Shown here piece after piece: positions 26,686-34,167 of a DNA stretch of 55,781 nucleotides. Numbering within the stretch: position 1 is the stretch's first letter; the number at the start of each line of letters is the position of its first letter. The position numbers were made by a program, and so were the translations under genes. The DNA is from CAVDHB01 sp963608705 (GTDB taxonomy: Bacteria; Bacteroidota; Bacteroidia; Bacteroidales; Bacteroidaceae). The notes under the pieces are model-generated. The model did not search any database. It had not been told where the DNA came from and saw only the letters and a list, made by a program, of their open reading frames with translations. The stretch spans positions 1 to 55,781 of the forward strand of contig CAVDHB010000038.1 in NCBI GenBank assembly GCA_963608705.1, read 5' to 3'.

Positions 26686-26825
26686 CGCATAAGCAGCATA
26701 GGCAGCATAAGCAGGTTGCATAACTCTACAGGAATGTGTTTGTATGAAAACAAGGTAATTTTCTTTCTCACGCGCCCGCGCGCAAAGAGTTGAAATCTGC
26801 TTATGCTGCCTATGCTGCTTATGCG
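26686..26825 (+). repeat. Palindromic three-hairpin element, copy 1
   Basis: The arm GCATAAGCA-GCATAGGCA-GCATAAGCAG (26687-26714) has a perfect inverted copy at 26797-26824, 28 bp extended to 29 by a C/G pair. The 82-base core holds TTGCATA...TATGAAA (a partly decayed first hairpin) and the GC-rich CTCACGCGC-CC-GCGCG (second hairpin, right side decayed). No transposase or gene is inside. Confidence 0.85.
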
Positions 26826-26957
26826 GTGAGTGGGAAATATTATGCGGTGAACAAGAAAAATTATACGGTGAATAAAAAAAATTGCACGGTGAGTTAGAAA
26901 AATTGCACGGTGAGTAATGACTCCTTATACGGTGAGTAACGACTCTCCATACGCTGA
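26821..26957 (+). repeat. Seven-copy phased array of the RYRCGGTGA motif
   Basis: The nine-base motif (ATGCGGTGA, ATACGGTGA, GCACGGTGA and variants) starts at 26821, 26842, 26863, 26884, 26905, 26927 and 26949. Spacing is 21, 21, 21, 21, 22 and 22. Between motifs lies A-rich or GTAAYGACTC sequence. The last copy has one mismatch (ATACGCTGA). The first copy overlaps the right arm of palindromic element 1, and the array ends 3 bases before element 2. It is iteron-like in form. Confidence 0.85.
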
Positions 26958-26959
26958 TT

Positions 26960-27098
26960 TGCGTAAGTACGTAAGTAGCGTAAGCAGGTTTCATAACTCT
27001 ACAGGAATGTATTTGTATGAAAACAAGGGTGATTTTCTTTCTCACGCGCCCGCGCGTGAGGAGTTGAAATCTACTTACGCTACTTACGTACTTACGCA
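26960..27098 (+). repeat. Palindromic three-hairpin element, copy 2
   Basis: The left arm TGCGTAAGTA-CGTAAGTA-GCGTAAGCAG (26960-26987) pairs with 27071-27098 at 27 of 28 positions. The 83-base core has TTTCATA...TATGAAA (7-bp stem), then CTCACGCGC-CC-GCGCGTGAG (9-bp stem, 27041-27060), then GAGTTGAAATC. The core is nearly identical to copy 1, yet the arms are different sequences. Confidence 0.88.
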
Positions 27099-27162
27099 GA
27101 ATTTAACGCCTCATCACCTATATGGTAATTGCTGATACTGTGAGGCAGGCAATGTAGAAAGC

Positions 27163-27302
27163 CATGTAAGACATGTAAGATATGTAAGTGGATTTCAACC
27201 TCTCACGCGCGGGCGCGTGAGAAAGAAACACTACTCTTCCTTTCATACTTTTACTCCTACAATGTTATGAAACCTACTTACATATCTTACATGTCTTACA
27301 TG
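27163..27302 (-). repeat. Palindromic three-hairpin element, copy 3 (inverted)
   Basis: The arms CATGTAAGA-CATGTAAGA-TATGTAAGT (27163-27189) and 27276-27302 are a perfect 27-bp inverted repeat. The core runs in the opposite orientation to copies 1 and 2. It keeps CTCACGCGC-GG-GCGCGTGAG (27201-27220), the flanking GATTTCAAC, and TTTCATA...TATGAAA. The loop of that last hairpin has diverged almost fully. Confidence 0.87.
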
Positions 27303-27341
27303 AATGGCCGTTTAACAGTAACGACTACTGATGCCCCTGCT

Positions 27342-27890
27342 CTAATCTTCCTTTTGTTTATACCTAAAAAACGAGAAGTTCACACTTCCATACGAACGAT
27401 GCTCCACAAAGTACGGATTGGACGAGAAGTCATGCGTCTTGCCATGCTCCAATACCAACAGGCCATCCGGCTTCAAGACACCTTTCTCAAATACCAGCGA
27501 AGGTATCTCCTCCAGACGACTCAACGCATACGGAGGGTCGGCAAAAACCAAGTCGTACTGCTCCTTGCATACATCCAAGAAGCGGAACACATCCATACGC
27601 AACGGCAACACAGCCTTGTCGCCCAGCTTGCGGAACATCCCCGCAATGAAGGCGTGATGTACCGGATTCTGCTCTACCGACACCACATGACCGCACCCTC
27701 TCGAAGCCAGTTCTAAGCTGATGCTGCCCGTACCAGAGAACAAGTCCAAAGCAGACGCACCCTCGAAATCCAGATATCCGTTCAGTACATTGAACAAATT
27801 CTCCTTGGCGAAATCCGTGGTAGGACGCGCCTTGAAATTCTTCGGCGACTCAAAATGCCGCCCTTTGTATTTTCCAGTAATGGCTCTCAT
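27342..27890 (-). CDS. rsmD: 16S rRNA (guanine966-N2)-methyltransferase
   Basis: RsmD methylates G966 of 16S rRNA on the assembled small subunit using S-adenosylmethionine. The 182 residues start MRAITGKYKGRHF, contain the SAM-binding ALDLFSGTGSISLELASRG, the acidic strand end SVEQNP, and the catalytic DPPYA motif of N-methyltransferases. The length is usual. It lies 15 bases after the DUF3822 gene, a pairing common in Bacteroidota, and shares its promoter. Confidence 0.93.
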   Translation of the reverse strand: MRAITGKYKGRHFESPKNFKARPTTDFAKENLFNVLNGYLDFEGASALDLFSGTGSISLELASRGCGHVVSVEQNPVHHAFIAGMFRKLGDKAVLPLRMDVFRFLDVCKEQYDLVFADPPYALSRLEEIPSLVFEKGVLKPDGLLVLEHGKTHDFSSNPYFVEHRSYGSVNFSFFRYKQKED

Positions 27891-27905
27891 GTCAATTTAA
27901 ATTTA

Positions 27906-28757
27906 TCAAAATCCGTAAGTCAAGTATGTCTGTACGTCATAAGCTACCTTATCCACCTCACGGAAAGCCGTCTGATTGAACTCGGAAGCAGGATTCAGAT
28001 AGAACACATGCCGATAAAACCTATTCAAGGAAGTCATCAGTACAGTTTTCATTTCTGTCGAAGTCCCAGTGAAATACAAGTAGTCCTCCTCCTGGCTCAT
28101 GCCCAGCGATGTCCACACTCCCGCCGTATAATACAGCGCATTGTTTGCGTCCCCTTCGATATCAAAGACATTAAAAAAGGTCAGTGTTCCTCGCTCAAAG
28201 CCCTCCACACACATTTTACGTCCGTAAAAGTACAAATAAAGTTTCCGGGTATTTCCCTTGCGACTCAAGTCGGCGAAATGTGCTGTCACGGGACTTAACA
28301 CCGAACAAAAGGCCGCCTCAGGAAACTCATCCAGCAGAATCTGTCTCAGCCCCTTTTCCAACGTAAAGGCCGCATAAGTGTCCAACGACGGCAACAAGTT
28401 CAGACACAAATCACCCTTTCCTCCTTCCGAAAGCGTGAGACTGGCTATTTCCGCCGCCTTTCGTTCCATTTCCCGCGGGTTGTCTTTCGCCTCATCTTCC
28501 AATATCTGCCTGGGAATCAATACCACTGGGCTGGTGAAGAGAAAAGCGATTCTTCCACTTCGGAAAGATTTGAGTTTTCCCTCCACCAACATCCGCCTTA
28601 CATTCGCAATGAGGGAAATGGCCGGATTCGTCTCATAGTCCACCCTTCGGAAACCTTTTACCGATGCCGGGTCATACACGGAGACGGAAAAGCCCTCCGA
28701 ATCCAGCCGGACGGCCATCGTTGTTTTTAAAAATTCCTCACTCATATCTTCTGCCAT
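27906..28757 (-). CDS. DUF3822 family protein
   Basis: This is a 283-residue soluble protein of the DUF3822 family, known only from sequence in Bacteroidota and almost always next to rsmD. Visible blocks include FSVSVYDPASVKGFRRVDY near the start, SGRIAFLFTSPVVLIPRQI, and the C-terminal NRFYRHVFYLNPASEFNQT. The conserved neighbour hints at a role with rRNA methylation or translation, but that is inference only. Confidence 0.82.
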   Translation of the reverse strand: MAEDMSEEFLKTTMAVRLDSEGFSVSVYDPASVKGFRRVDYETNPAISLIANVRRMLVEGKLKSFRSGRIAFLFTSPVVLIPRQILEDEAKDNPREMERKAAEIASLTLSEGGKGDLCLNLLPSLDTYAAFTLEKGLRQILLDEFPEAAFCSVLSPVTAHFADLSRKGNTRKLYLYFYGRKMCVEGFERGTLTFFNVFDIEGDANNALYYTAGVWTSLGMSQEEDYLYFTGTSTEMKTVLMTSLNRFYRHVFYLNPASEFNQTAFREVDKVAYDVQTYLTYGF

Positions 28758-28811
28758 TTACGCTGCGGGTATCTTTGTGTCCATGCCACAGAGTTCACAA
28801 ACCACAGCCGA

Positions 28812-28819
28812 CAAAGATA
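28812..28819 (-). promoter_or_regulatory. -7 box TATCTTTG for DUF3822-rsmD
   Basis: The minus strand reads TATCTTTGTCGG. A TTGG lies 19 bases upstream, which fits the Bacteroidales -33/-7 spacing. It is 55 bases before the ATG at 28757. Confidence 0.72.
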
Positions 28820-29040
28820 CAACAAAATCCGAGAAAACCCAACACTTAGTTCCCCCAAACTACCACAACCGACTATTTCTACTATACGCTCACACGATAG
28901 ATCCCACAAAATGCGCACTCCTCTTCTTAAAATGGAACAAAATGATAGAGAACATCGCTACATCTGACACAGATAGTCATAGGAACACGCCAGATTAATA
29001 TAAAATAACAATCGGGGGGGTAATATTTAAATTTAATTCG

Positions 29041-29048
29041 TAACTTTG
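29041..29048 (+). promoter_or_regulatory. -7 box TAACTTTG for the susCD pair, with a G7 run upstream
   Basis: TAACTTTG is an exact TAnnTTTG match about 97 bases before the susC ATG. A run of seven G (29014-29020) lies 20 bases further upstream, around the -33 region. The remaining gap 28820-29144 holds no gene. No anti-sigma, ECF sigma or hybrid two-component gene is adjacent. Confidence 0.65.
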
Positions 29049-29144
29049 CTGTCTAATAATACGAGATATTTCAAGAAAACACTGCCTTAAAGAGATATTT
29101 TCTCCCAAAGTAGTAGCGAATTAAACGGTTTTAAAGATAACACA

Positions 29145-32100
29145 ATGAATCAAGTAAAGAGCGAGAGATTTCTTGCAACTCTGTTTTGCAGTTGTTTATT
29201 ATTCCCTCCCATAGGAATGGAAACAGCGCAAGCTGCGGCAAATATCCCTCAAAGTAAGAGCAGCATTTCCACTTTATGCACGGGCATTGTAAAAGATGCG
29301 GAAGGGAATCCTATTATCGGTGCGTCAGTCACCGTGAGTGGTTCCAAACAGGGAATTACGACCGACATCAATGGAGAGTTCCGTCTGAGAAACATAAAAA
29401 AAGGAGGTTCGTTGAAAATCTCCTACATCGGATGTGAGCCTCAGACAGTCATCTGGGACGGACAACCTTTGACCATCACGCTGAAAGAAAACAGCGCAGC
29501 ATTGGATGAATTAGTGGTGGTAGGCTACGGCACACAGCGCAAAGAAAGCTTGACTGGCTCCTTGCAAACATTAAAGAGTGACAAACTGATGGATGTCTCT
29601 ACCCCTCAGGTATCCAATATGCTGAACGGAAAAATATCCGGCGTATTCGTATCCCCTGGTACAGGACAGCCCGGACAGGACGGCGCAGTGATGATACGTG
29701 GAAAGGCCACCTTGAGCGGCACGACCGCTCCCTTGTGGGTCATTGACGGAGTGATTGTAGGTTCTGGAGCAGGCGCATTGAATCCCTCCGACATTGAGAG
29801 CATGACCATCTTGAAAGACGCAGCCTCCACCGCAATCTATGGATCACAGGGTGCCAATGGAGTGATTGTGGTCACTACCAAAAGCGGACGCAACAAGAAA
29901 ATGGCAATCAACGCATCCGTGAAACTGGGTATCAGCCGCCTCGACAATGGCAATATGGAGATGATGGACGGTGCGGAACTCTATGACTACTTTAAGTCCA
30001 TGTCCAATGCGGATCAAATTAGTTTCCCCCGTTGGAACGCGGATTTGCGCAATGCCAACTTCGACTGGTGGAAACTGGCCACTCACACAGGCTTCACACA
30101 AGATTATAACGTATCTCTTTCCGGCGGTAACGACAAAATGACCTCTTATTTTTCCGTCGGTTATTATGACGAAGACGGAGCAGTAAAAGGATATGACTAC
30201 GGACGATATAATTTCCGTTTGAAGGTGAACTACCATCCTTTTTCCTGGTTGACCATCAAACCTTACATTGCAGGTTCCCGCACAGACATCCATGACGCGC
30301 AATATGACGTGACCTCCATGTATTCCATGTTGCCATGGGATAGTCCCTTCGACAAAGACGGGAATTTGGTACCCGACCGTTACAGCGGATGGGTCAACTC
30401 CCAAAAATCGAATTATTTGAATGATCTTTCCTATGGGAATAATACAGATTACCGCACGTATGAATTCATGGGGAATCTCGATTTCGACATTCGCCTGACT
30501 TCTTGGCTGACCTTCTCCTCCGTCAACAACTACAAATGGCAAGGCTACGCATATCATTCCTATACAGACCCTCGTTCGGAGAGTGTATCTGGAGTGTTAG
30601 GACGACTTTCTGAATATCGGAGTGAAATGGTACGCCGCTACACCAACCAGATTCTACGCTTTAACAAAAACTTCGGGAAACATGCGGTGAATGCGCTATT
30701 GGCCTATGAGTTCAATGATTATTCCGCCACCACACTCTCCGCAAAAGGTACAGGATTTATTTCAGGACTGACCGTTTTGGATGCCACCTCAGTACCGGAA
30801 GCTGTAGGAGGAGGGAAAAGCGAATGGGCCGTACAGTCTTATCTGTTCAACGCGAACTATGCTTACGACAACCGTTATTTCGCACAAGTTTCCTTCCGCC
30901 GAGACGGTGCGTCCAACTTTGGAGATGAATCCAAATACGGAAACTTCTTCTCCTTCAGTGCAGGATGGATGATTAACCGGGAGAAATGGTTCCATGCCGA
31001 CTGGGTAGACCAATTAAAGCTGCGCGCTTCTTATGGTACAGTGGGAAACCGACCTTCCTCCCTCTATCCGCAATATAATCTATATTCAGCCTCATCCAAT
31101 TATAATGCCGTACCTGCCGCCTTAATCAGCCAAGTCGGAAACCGGAAGTTGACTTGGGAAAAGACCTATACGACCGGTGTGGGACTGGACGCCAACTTCT
31201 TTGACAATCGGCTTTACTTCGTTTTCGACTGGTATAACAAATACACCAGCAACATTCTATACCGAGTGCCGGTATCCGGATTGACAGGTGTCACCAGCCG
31301 TTGGCGAAATGTAGGCGAAATGAGCAATAAGGGTATCGAACTGACCATCGGTGGCGACATCATCCGCACCAAGGACTGGCGTTGGAGCCTGGAAATGAAC
31401 ATGGGACATAACCAAAATGAGATAAAGAAGCTCTATGGCGATGATCCCGATCTGACCATCATCGGCTCTGGAGACACAGGCATTGCCGGCGAAGCTGAGC
31501 ATATATTGAAGAAAGGGTACAGCAGCGATTGTTACTACCTTCGTGAGTGGGCAGGTGTAGATCCTGAGACAGGATCGCCACAATGGTACAAACACACGAA
31601 AGACGCACAGGGGAATGTCATCGGCAAGGAAATCACCACCAACTATGCGGAGGCGGACTATATTATCACCAAGCCTTTCACCCCCAAACTCTTCGGTGGT
31701 ATCAATACTTCTTTGAAATGGAAAAACGTAGACCTTACCGCTAACTTCGGCTACTCACTTGGAGGATATGTGTACAATTATTCTCGTCAGGAATACGATT
31801 CCGATGGTACTTACACCGATCGTAACCAGATGAAATTGAAAAAAGGATGGACTCGCTGGCAAAAGCCGGGTGACATAGCCACTCATCCGATTGCCACCTA
31901 TGGAAACAAGAACCATTCCAGCGACGCATCCACCCGTTTCCTGGAAAAGAATGATTTCCTGAAATTACGCACGCTGACCGTCGGCTATAATCTGTCTTTG
32001 CCCAAATGGTACATCCAGCAACTGAGAATCTATTTCACAGGAGAGAATCTCTTCTGCGCCACCTCCTTCTCTGGAGTTGACCCGGAGATTCAACCAAGCA

Positions 32101-32186
32101 GCAGTGGTAGCGTGATGGGTACAGCCGGACCGGGTGTCTATCCCTCCGTGCGCAAATTTATGTTTGGTCTTAATGTCACATTCTAA
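29145..32186 (+). CDS. SusC/RagA-type TonB-dependent outer-membrane transporter
   Basis: This is a 1013-residue outer-membrane transporter that takes up glycans or peptides with a SusD-type lipoprotein, energised by TonB. A signal peptide (about 1-31) is followed by the carboxypeptidase-regulatory-like beta-sandwich (GIVKDAEGNPIIGASVTV, about 48-115). The SusC signature LDELVVVGYGTQRKESLTGS, the plug (QVSNMLNGKISGVFV ... ILKDAASTAIYGSQGANGVI) and a 22-strand-type barrel ending VRKFMFGLNVTF follow. There is no STN signalling domain, so it is not the sensor type. The partner susD gene starts 11 bases later. The substrate is unknown and no degrading enzyme is encoded nearby. Confidence 0.95.
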   Translation: MNQVKSERFLATLFCSCLLFPPIGMETAQAAANIPQSKSSISTLCTGIVKDAEGNPIIGASVTVSGSKQGITTDINGEFRLRNIKKGGSLKISYIGCEPQTVIWDGQPLTITLKENSAALDELVVVGYGTQRKESLTGSLQTLKSDKLMDVSTPQVSNMLNGKISGVFVSPGTGQPGQDGAVMIRGKATLSGTTAPLWVIDGVIVGSGAGALNPSDIESMTILKDAASTAIYGSQGANGVIVVTTKSGRNKKMAINASVKLGISRLDNGNMEMMDGAELYDYFKSMSNADQISFPRWNADLRNANFDWWKLATHTGFTQDYNVSLSGGNDKMTSYFSVGYYDEDGAVKGYDYGRYNFRLKVNYHPFSWLTIKPYIAGSRTDIHDAQYDVTSMYSMLPWDSPFDKDGNLVPDRYSGWVNSQKSNYLNDLSYGNNTDYRTYEFMGNLDFDIRLTSWLTFSSVNNYKWQGYAYHSYTDPRSESVSGVLGRLSEYRSEMVRRYTNQILRFNKNFGKHAVNALLAYEFNDYSATTLSAKGTGFISGLTVLDATSVPEAVGGGKSEWAVQSYLFNANYAYDNRYFAQVSFRRDGASNFGDESKYGNFFSFSAGWMINREKWFHADWVDQLKLRASYGTVGNRPSSLYPQYNLYSASSNYNAVPAALISQVGNRKLTWEKTYTTGVGLDANFFDNRLYFVFDWYNKYTSNILYRVPVSGLTGVTSRWRNVGEMSNKGIELTIGGDIIRTKDWRWSLEMNMGHNQNEIKKLYGDDPDLTIIGSGDTGIAGEAEHILKKGYSSDCYYLREWAGVDPETGSPQWYKHTKDAQGNVIGKEITTNYAEADYIITKPFTPKLFGGINTSLKWKNVDLTANFGYSLGGYVYNYSRQEYDSDGTYTDRNQMKLKKGWTRWQKPGDIATHPIATYGNKNHSSDASTRFLEKNDFLKLRTLTVGYNLSLPKWYIQQLRIYFTGENLFCATSFSGVDPEIQPSSSGSVMGTAGPGVYPSVRKFMFGLNVTF

Positions 32187-32197
32187 AGAAAATTCGT

Positions 32198-34003
32198 ATG
32201 AACAAAACTATACTTTCCGGAATAATCACGCTGGCCGTATGTGGAGGATTGACGCAATCCTGTGACATCGACCGCTTCCCTTATGCCAGTTTAAACACGG
32301 AAGCCATCAAGGGAGACCCCGAAGCCTCACTCTCTTCCTTGATTAACGGCATGTACGCACAATTAAAAACATGGTCCGACCCCATGCACCGTTGCGGAGA
32401 ATACGCAGGTGACAACATGATGATTCGTGGAAATTCCTCGGATGCGTTTTATGAGTTCATCTCTTACTCACGTACCCCCAACAACTATCGTTTGCAAACC
32501 ATGTGGGATTACGGCTACAAAGCCATTGCCCAAGCGTCTAATATCATCGCGATGGTCAAGGAGGGACAAAGTACAGAAATTGACAATAGCCTTGGAGAGT
32601 GCTACTATGTCAGGGGAATGATGTACTTCTACCTTTGCCGCGCCTTTGGCCGCCCTTACTACCAGGCTCCAGAAAAGAATCTCGGCGTACCCATCGTGAA
32701 CGGCACACCAGAAGACATGGACAACTTACAGATGCCAGACCGCTCCACCGTGAAAGACACCTATGCCCAAGCCATCAAAGACTTGGAAAAGGCGGAACAA
32801 CTGCTGACACAGGACAAGGGGCCGGACTATGCGTCCAAGGGTGCGGCTGAGGCCATGCTTTCCCGTATTTACCTCTATATGAGCGGCACATACGCTCATC
32901 CGAATACGGAATATGCGAACAAGGCGGTAGAGTATGCGAACAAGGTCATTGACTCTGGCAAATACCAGCTGCTGAGCCGTAATGATTACATGCGCTCCAA
33001 CACCCTGTCTCCAGAGAATAATTCAGAAGACATCTTTGTCATCAAGCAGTTGGCTTCCGATTTCCCCGGTTACGATTATTATTACTCGATTGGTGGTATG
33101 TATGCCGTCGTAGGAGGCATGGGATGGGGCGAGATGTACGCCAGCGCCGAATACATTGACCTACTGAATGAGACGGGACGCAACGACTGGCGTCCGGATT
33201 CTAAAAGAATCGTTGACGCACGTGCCAATTTCATCGAACCCGTATATGTAAAGGATGAGTCGGGGAATTATAAACCGGTATTCCGTTTCATAAAGAACCA
33301 ATACGCCAAAGACGGACAGACCGTGCAAGGTTATGCCTATGTGCAGGATTCATTTGAAAAGGTCGGAAATGAGTATTACTGCCTGGACGACATAGTAGAT
33401 GACAAAGGGAATGTTACGGGCCAGAAGCGTTATAAAATGACCCCTTACGGAGACATAAACGACCAAACCTTTACCATTACTTATGAGGACGGACAGACCT
33501 ACAAAGGCATGATAGATTACCAAATAGAGCTGAACCGCACCTTCCCTGAATTCTATATTCTGAAATGTTCCCGCGAAGGAGACACAGACTCCCATCTGTA
33601 TTCTCCCGTCATATCCCGGCTGGATGAGATTTACTTGAACCGTGCGGAAGCATACGCCAAATTGGGACGCTATGCGGAAGCTTTGGCTGATTTGAACAGA
33701 ATCCGTACACGCTCCCTTCCCAATGGGGCGTATACTACTCTGACAGCCGCTAATGCGGGAACCCTCATAGACAAAGAACGACAGTTGGAATTAGCCTACC
33801 AAGCTGAACGAAGTTACGATGTATACCGTAATGGCGGCACGCTGACCCGTCATTATCCCGGACCTCAGAATGCGGTGGAGGATATTGAAGCTTCAGACTA
33901 TCGTGTGACTTACTACATTCCACAATCCGCCATCAACGCCTACCCCAGTGGAAGCAAGCTAACTCAGAATCCGACCAGTGATGCGGGAGTTATCTTAAAA
34001 TAA
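32198..34003 (+). CDS. SusD/RagB-type outer-membrane lipoprotein
   Basis: This is a 601-residue surface lipoprotein that captures the substrate and forms the lid of the SusC transporter. The signal peptide ends at the lipobox Cys22 (GGLTQSC). The N-terminal TPR-like helices (NNYRLQTMWDYGYKAIAQASNII, SLGECYYVRGMMYFYL) and the C-terminal RagB/SusD block (LDEIYLNRAEAYAKLGRYAEAL, ERQLELAYQAERSYDVYRNG) are clear. It is co-transcribed with the susC gene and a hairpin follows. Confidence 0.95.
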   Translation: MNKTILSGIITLAVCGGLTQSCDIDRFPYASLNTEAIKGDPEASLSSLINGMYAQLKTWSDPMHRCGEYAGDNMMIRGNSSDAFYEFISYSRTPNNYRLQTMWDYGYKAIAQASNIIAMVKEGQSTEIDNSLGECYYVRGMMYFYLCRAFGRPYYQAPEKNLGVPIVNGTPEDMDNLQMPDRSTVKDTYAQAIKDLEKAEQLLTQDKGPDYASKGAAEAMLSRIYLYMSGTYAHPNTEYANKAVEYANKVIDSGKYQLLSRNDYMRSNTLSPENNSEDIFVIKQLASDFPGYDYYYSIGGMYAVVGGMGWGEMYASAEYIDLLNETGRNDWRPDSKRIVDARANFIEPVYVKDESGNYKPVFRFIKNQYAKDGQTVQGYAYVQDSFEKVGNEYYCLDDIVDDKGNVTGQKRYKMTPYGDINDQTFTITYEDGQTYKGMIDYQIELNRTFPEFYILKCSREGDTDSHLYSPVISRLDEIYLNRAEAYAKLGRYAEALADLNRIRTRSLPNGAYTTLTAANAGTLIDKERQLELAYQAERSYDVYRNGGTLTRHYPGPQNAVEDIEASDYRVTYYIPQSAINAYPSGSKLTQNPTSDAGVILK

Positions 34004-34036
34004 AGGAAGATTACAATCAAACGTATTTGTAACCCC

Positions 34037-34067
34037 ACGAGGCTGTGTTGTCGAAACACAGCCTCGT
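34037..34067 (+). terminator. Hairpin terminator after susD
   Basis: ACGAGGCTGTGTT pairs perfectly with AACACAGCCTCGT around a 5-base loop. The T tract after it is weak (TCATTAAT), so termination strength is uncertain. Confidence 0.65.
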
Positions 34068-34152
34068 TCATTAATACACCTTTGAGAGAGAAAAGCATCA
34101 AAGACGACAAAGAAAAGAAGGTTGCTTACACCGAGAACCAAGTAAAAAGTCG

Positions 34153-34160
34153 TATCTTCG
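34153..34160 (+). promoter_or_regulatory. Near-consensus -7 box TATCTTCG for the helicase gene
   Basis: TATCTTCG differs from TAnnTTTG at one base and ends only 7 bases before the ATG at 34168. If used, the mRNA would start at or next to the start codon (leaderless). Confidence 0.45.
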
Positions 34161-34167
34161 CCACGAT

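Noticed and set aside
26671..27045. Open frame of 124 codons (minus) with SPxNF heptads across the repeat block
   Set aside because: It is made entirely of two palindromic elements and the 21-bp array, whose period keeps the frame open. It has no promoter, and the same core appears inverted in copy 3 with its coding sense lost.
26686..27302. CRISPR array
   Set aside because: The repeats are inverted pairs and a 21-bp phased motif without spacers of uniform length, and no cas gene is present.
29145..34003. Linking the SusCD pair and the GH35 gene as one polysaccharide-utilisation locus
   Set aside because: They are 19 kb apart, on opposite strands, with unrelated housekeeping genes between them.
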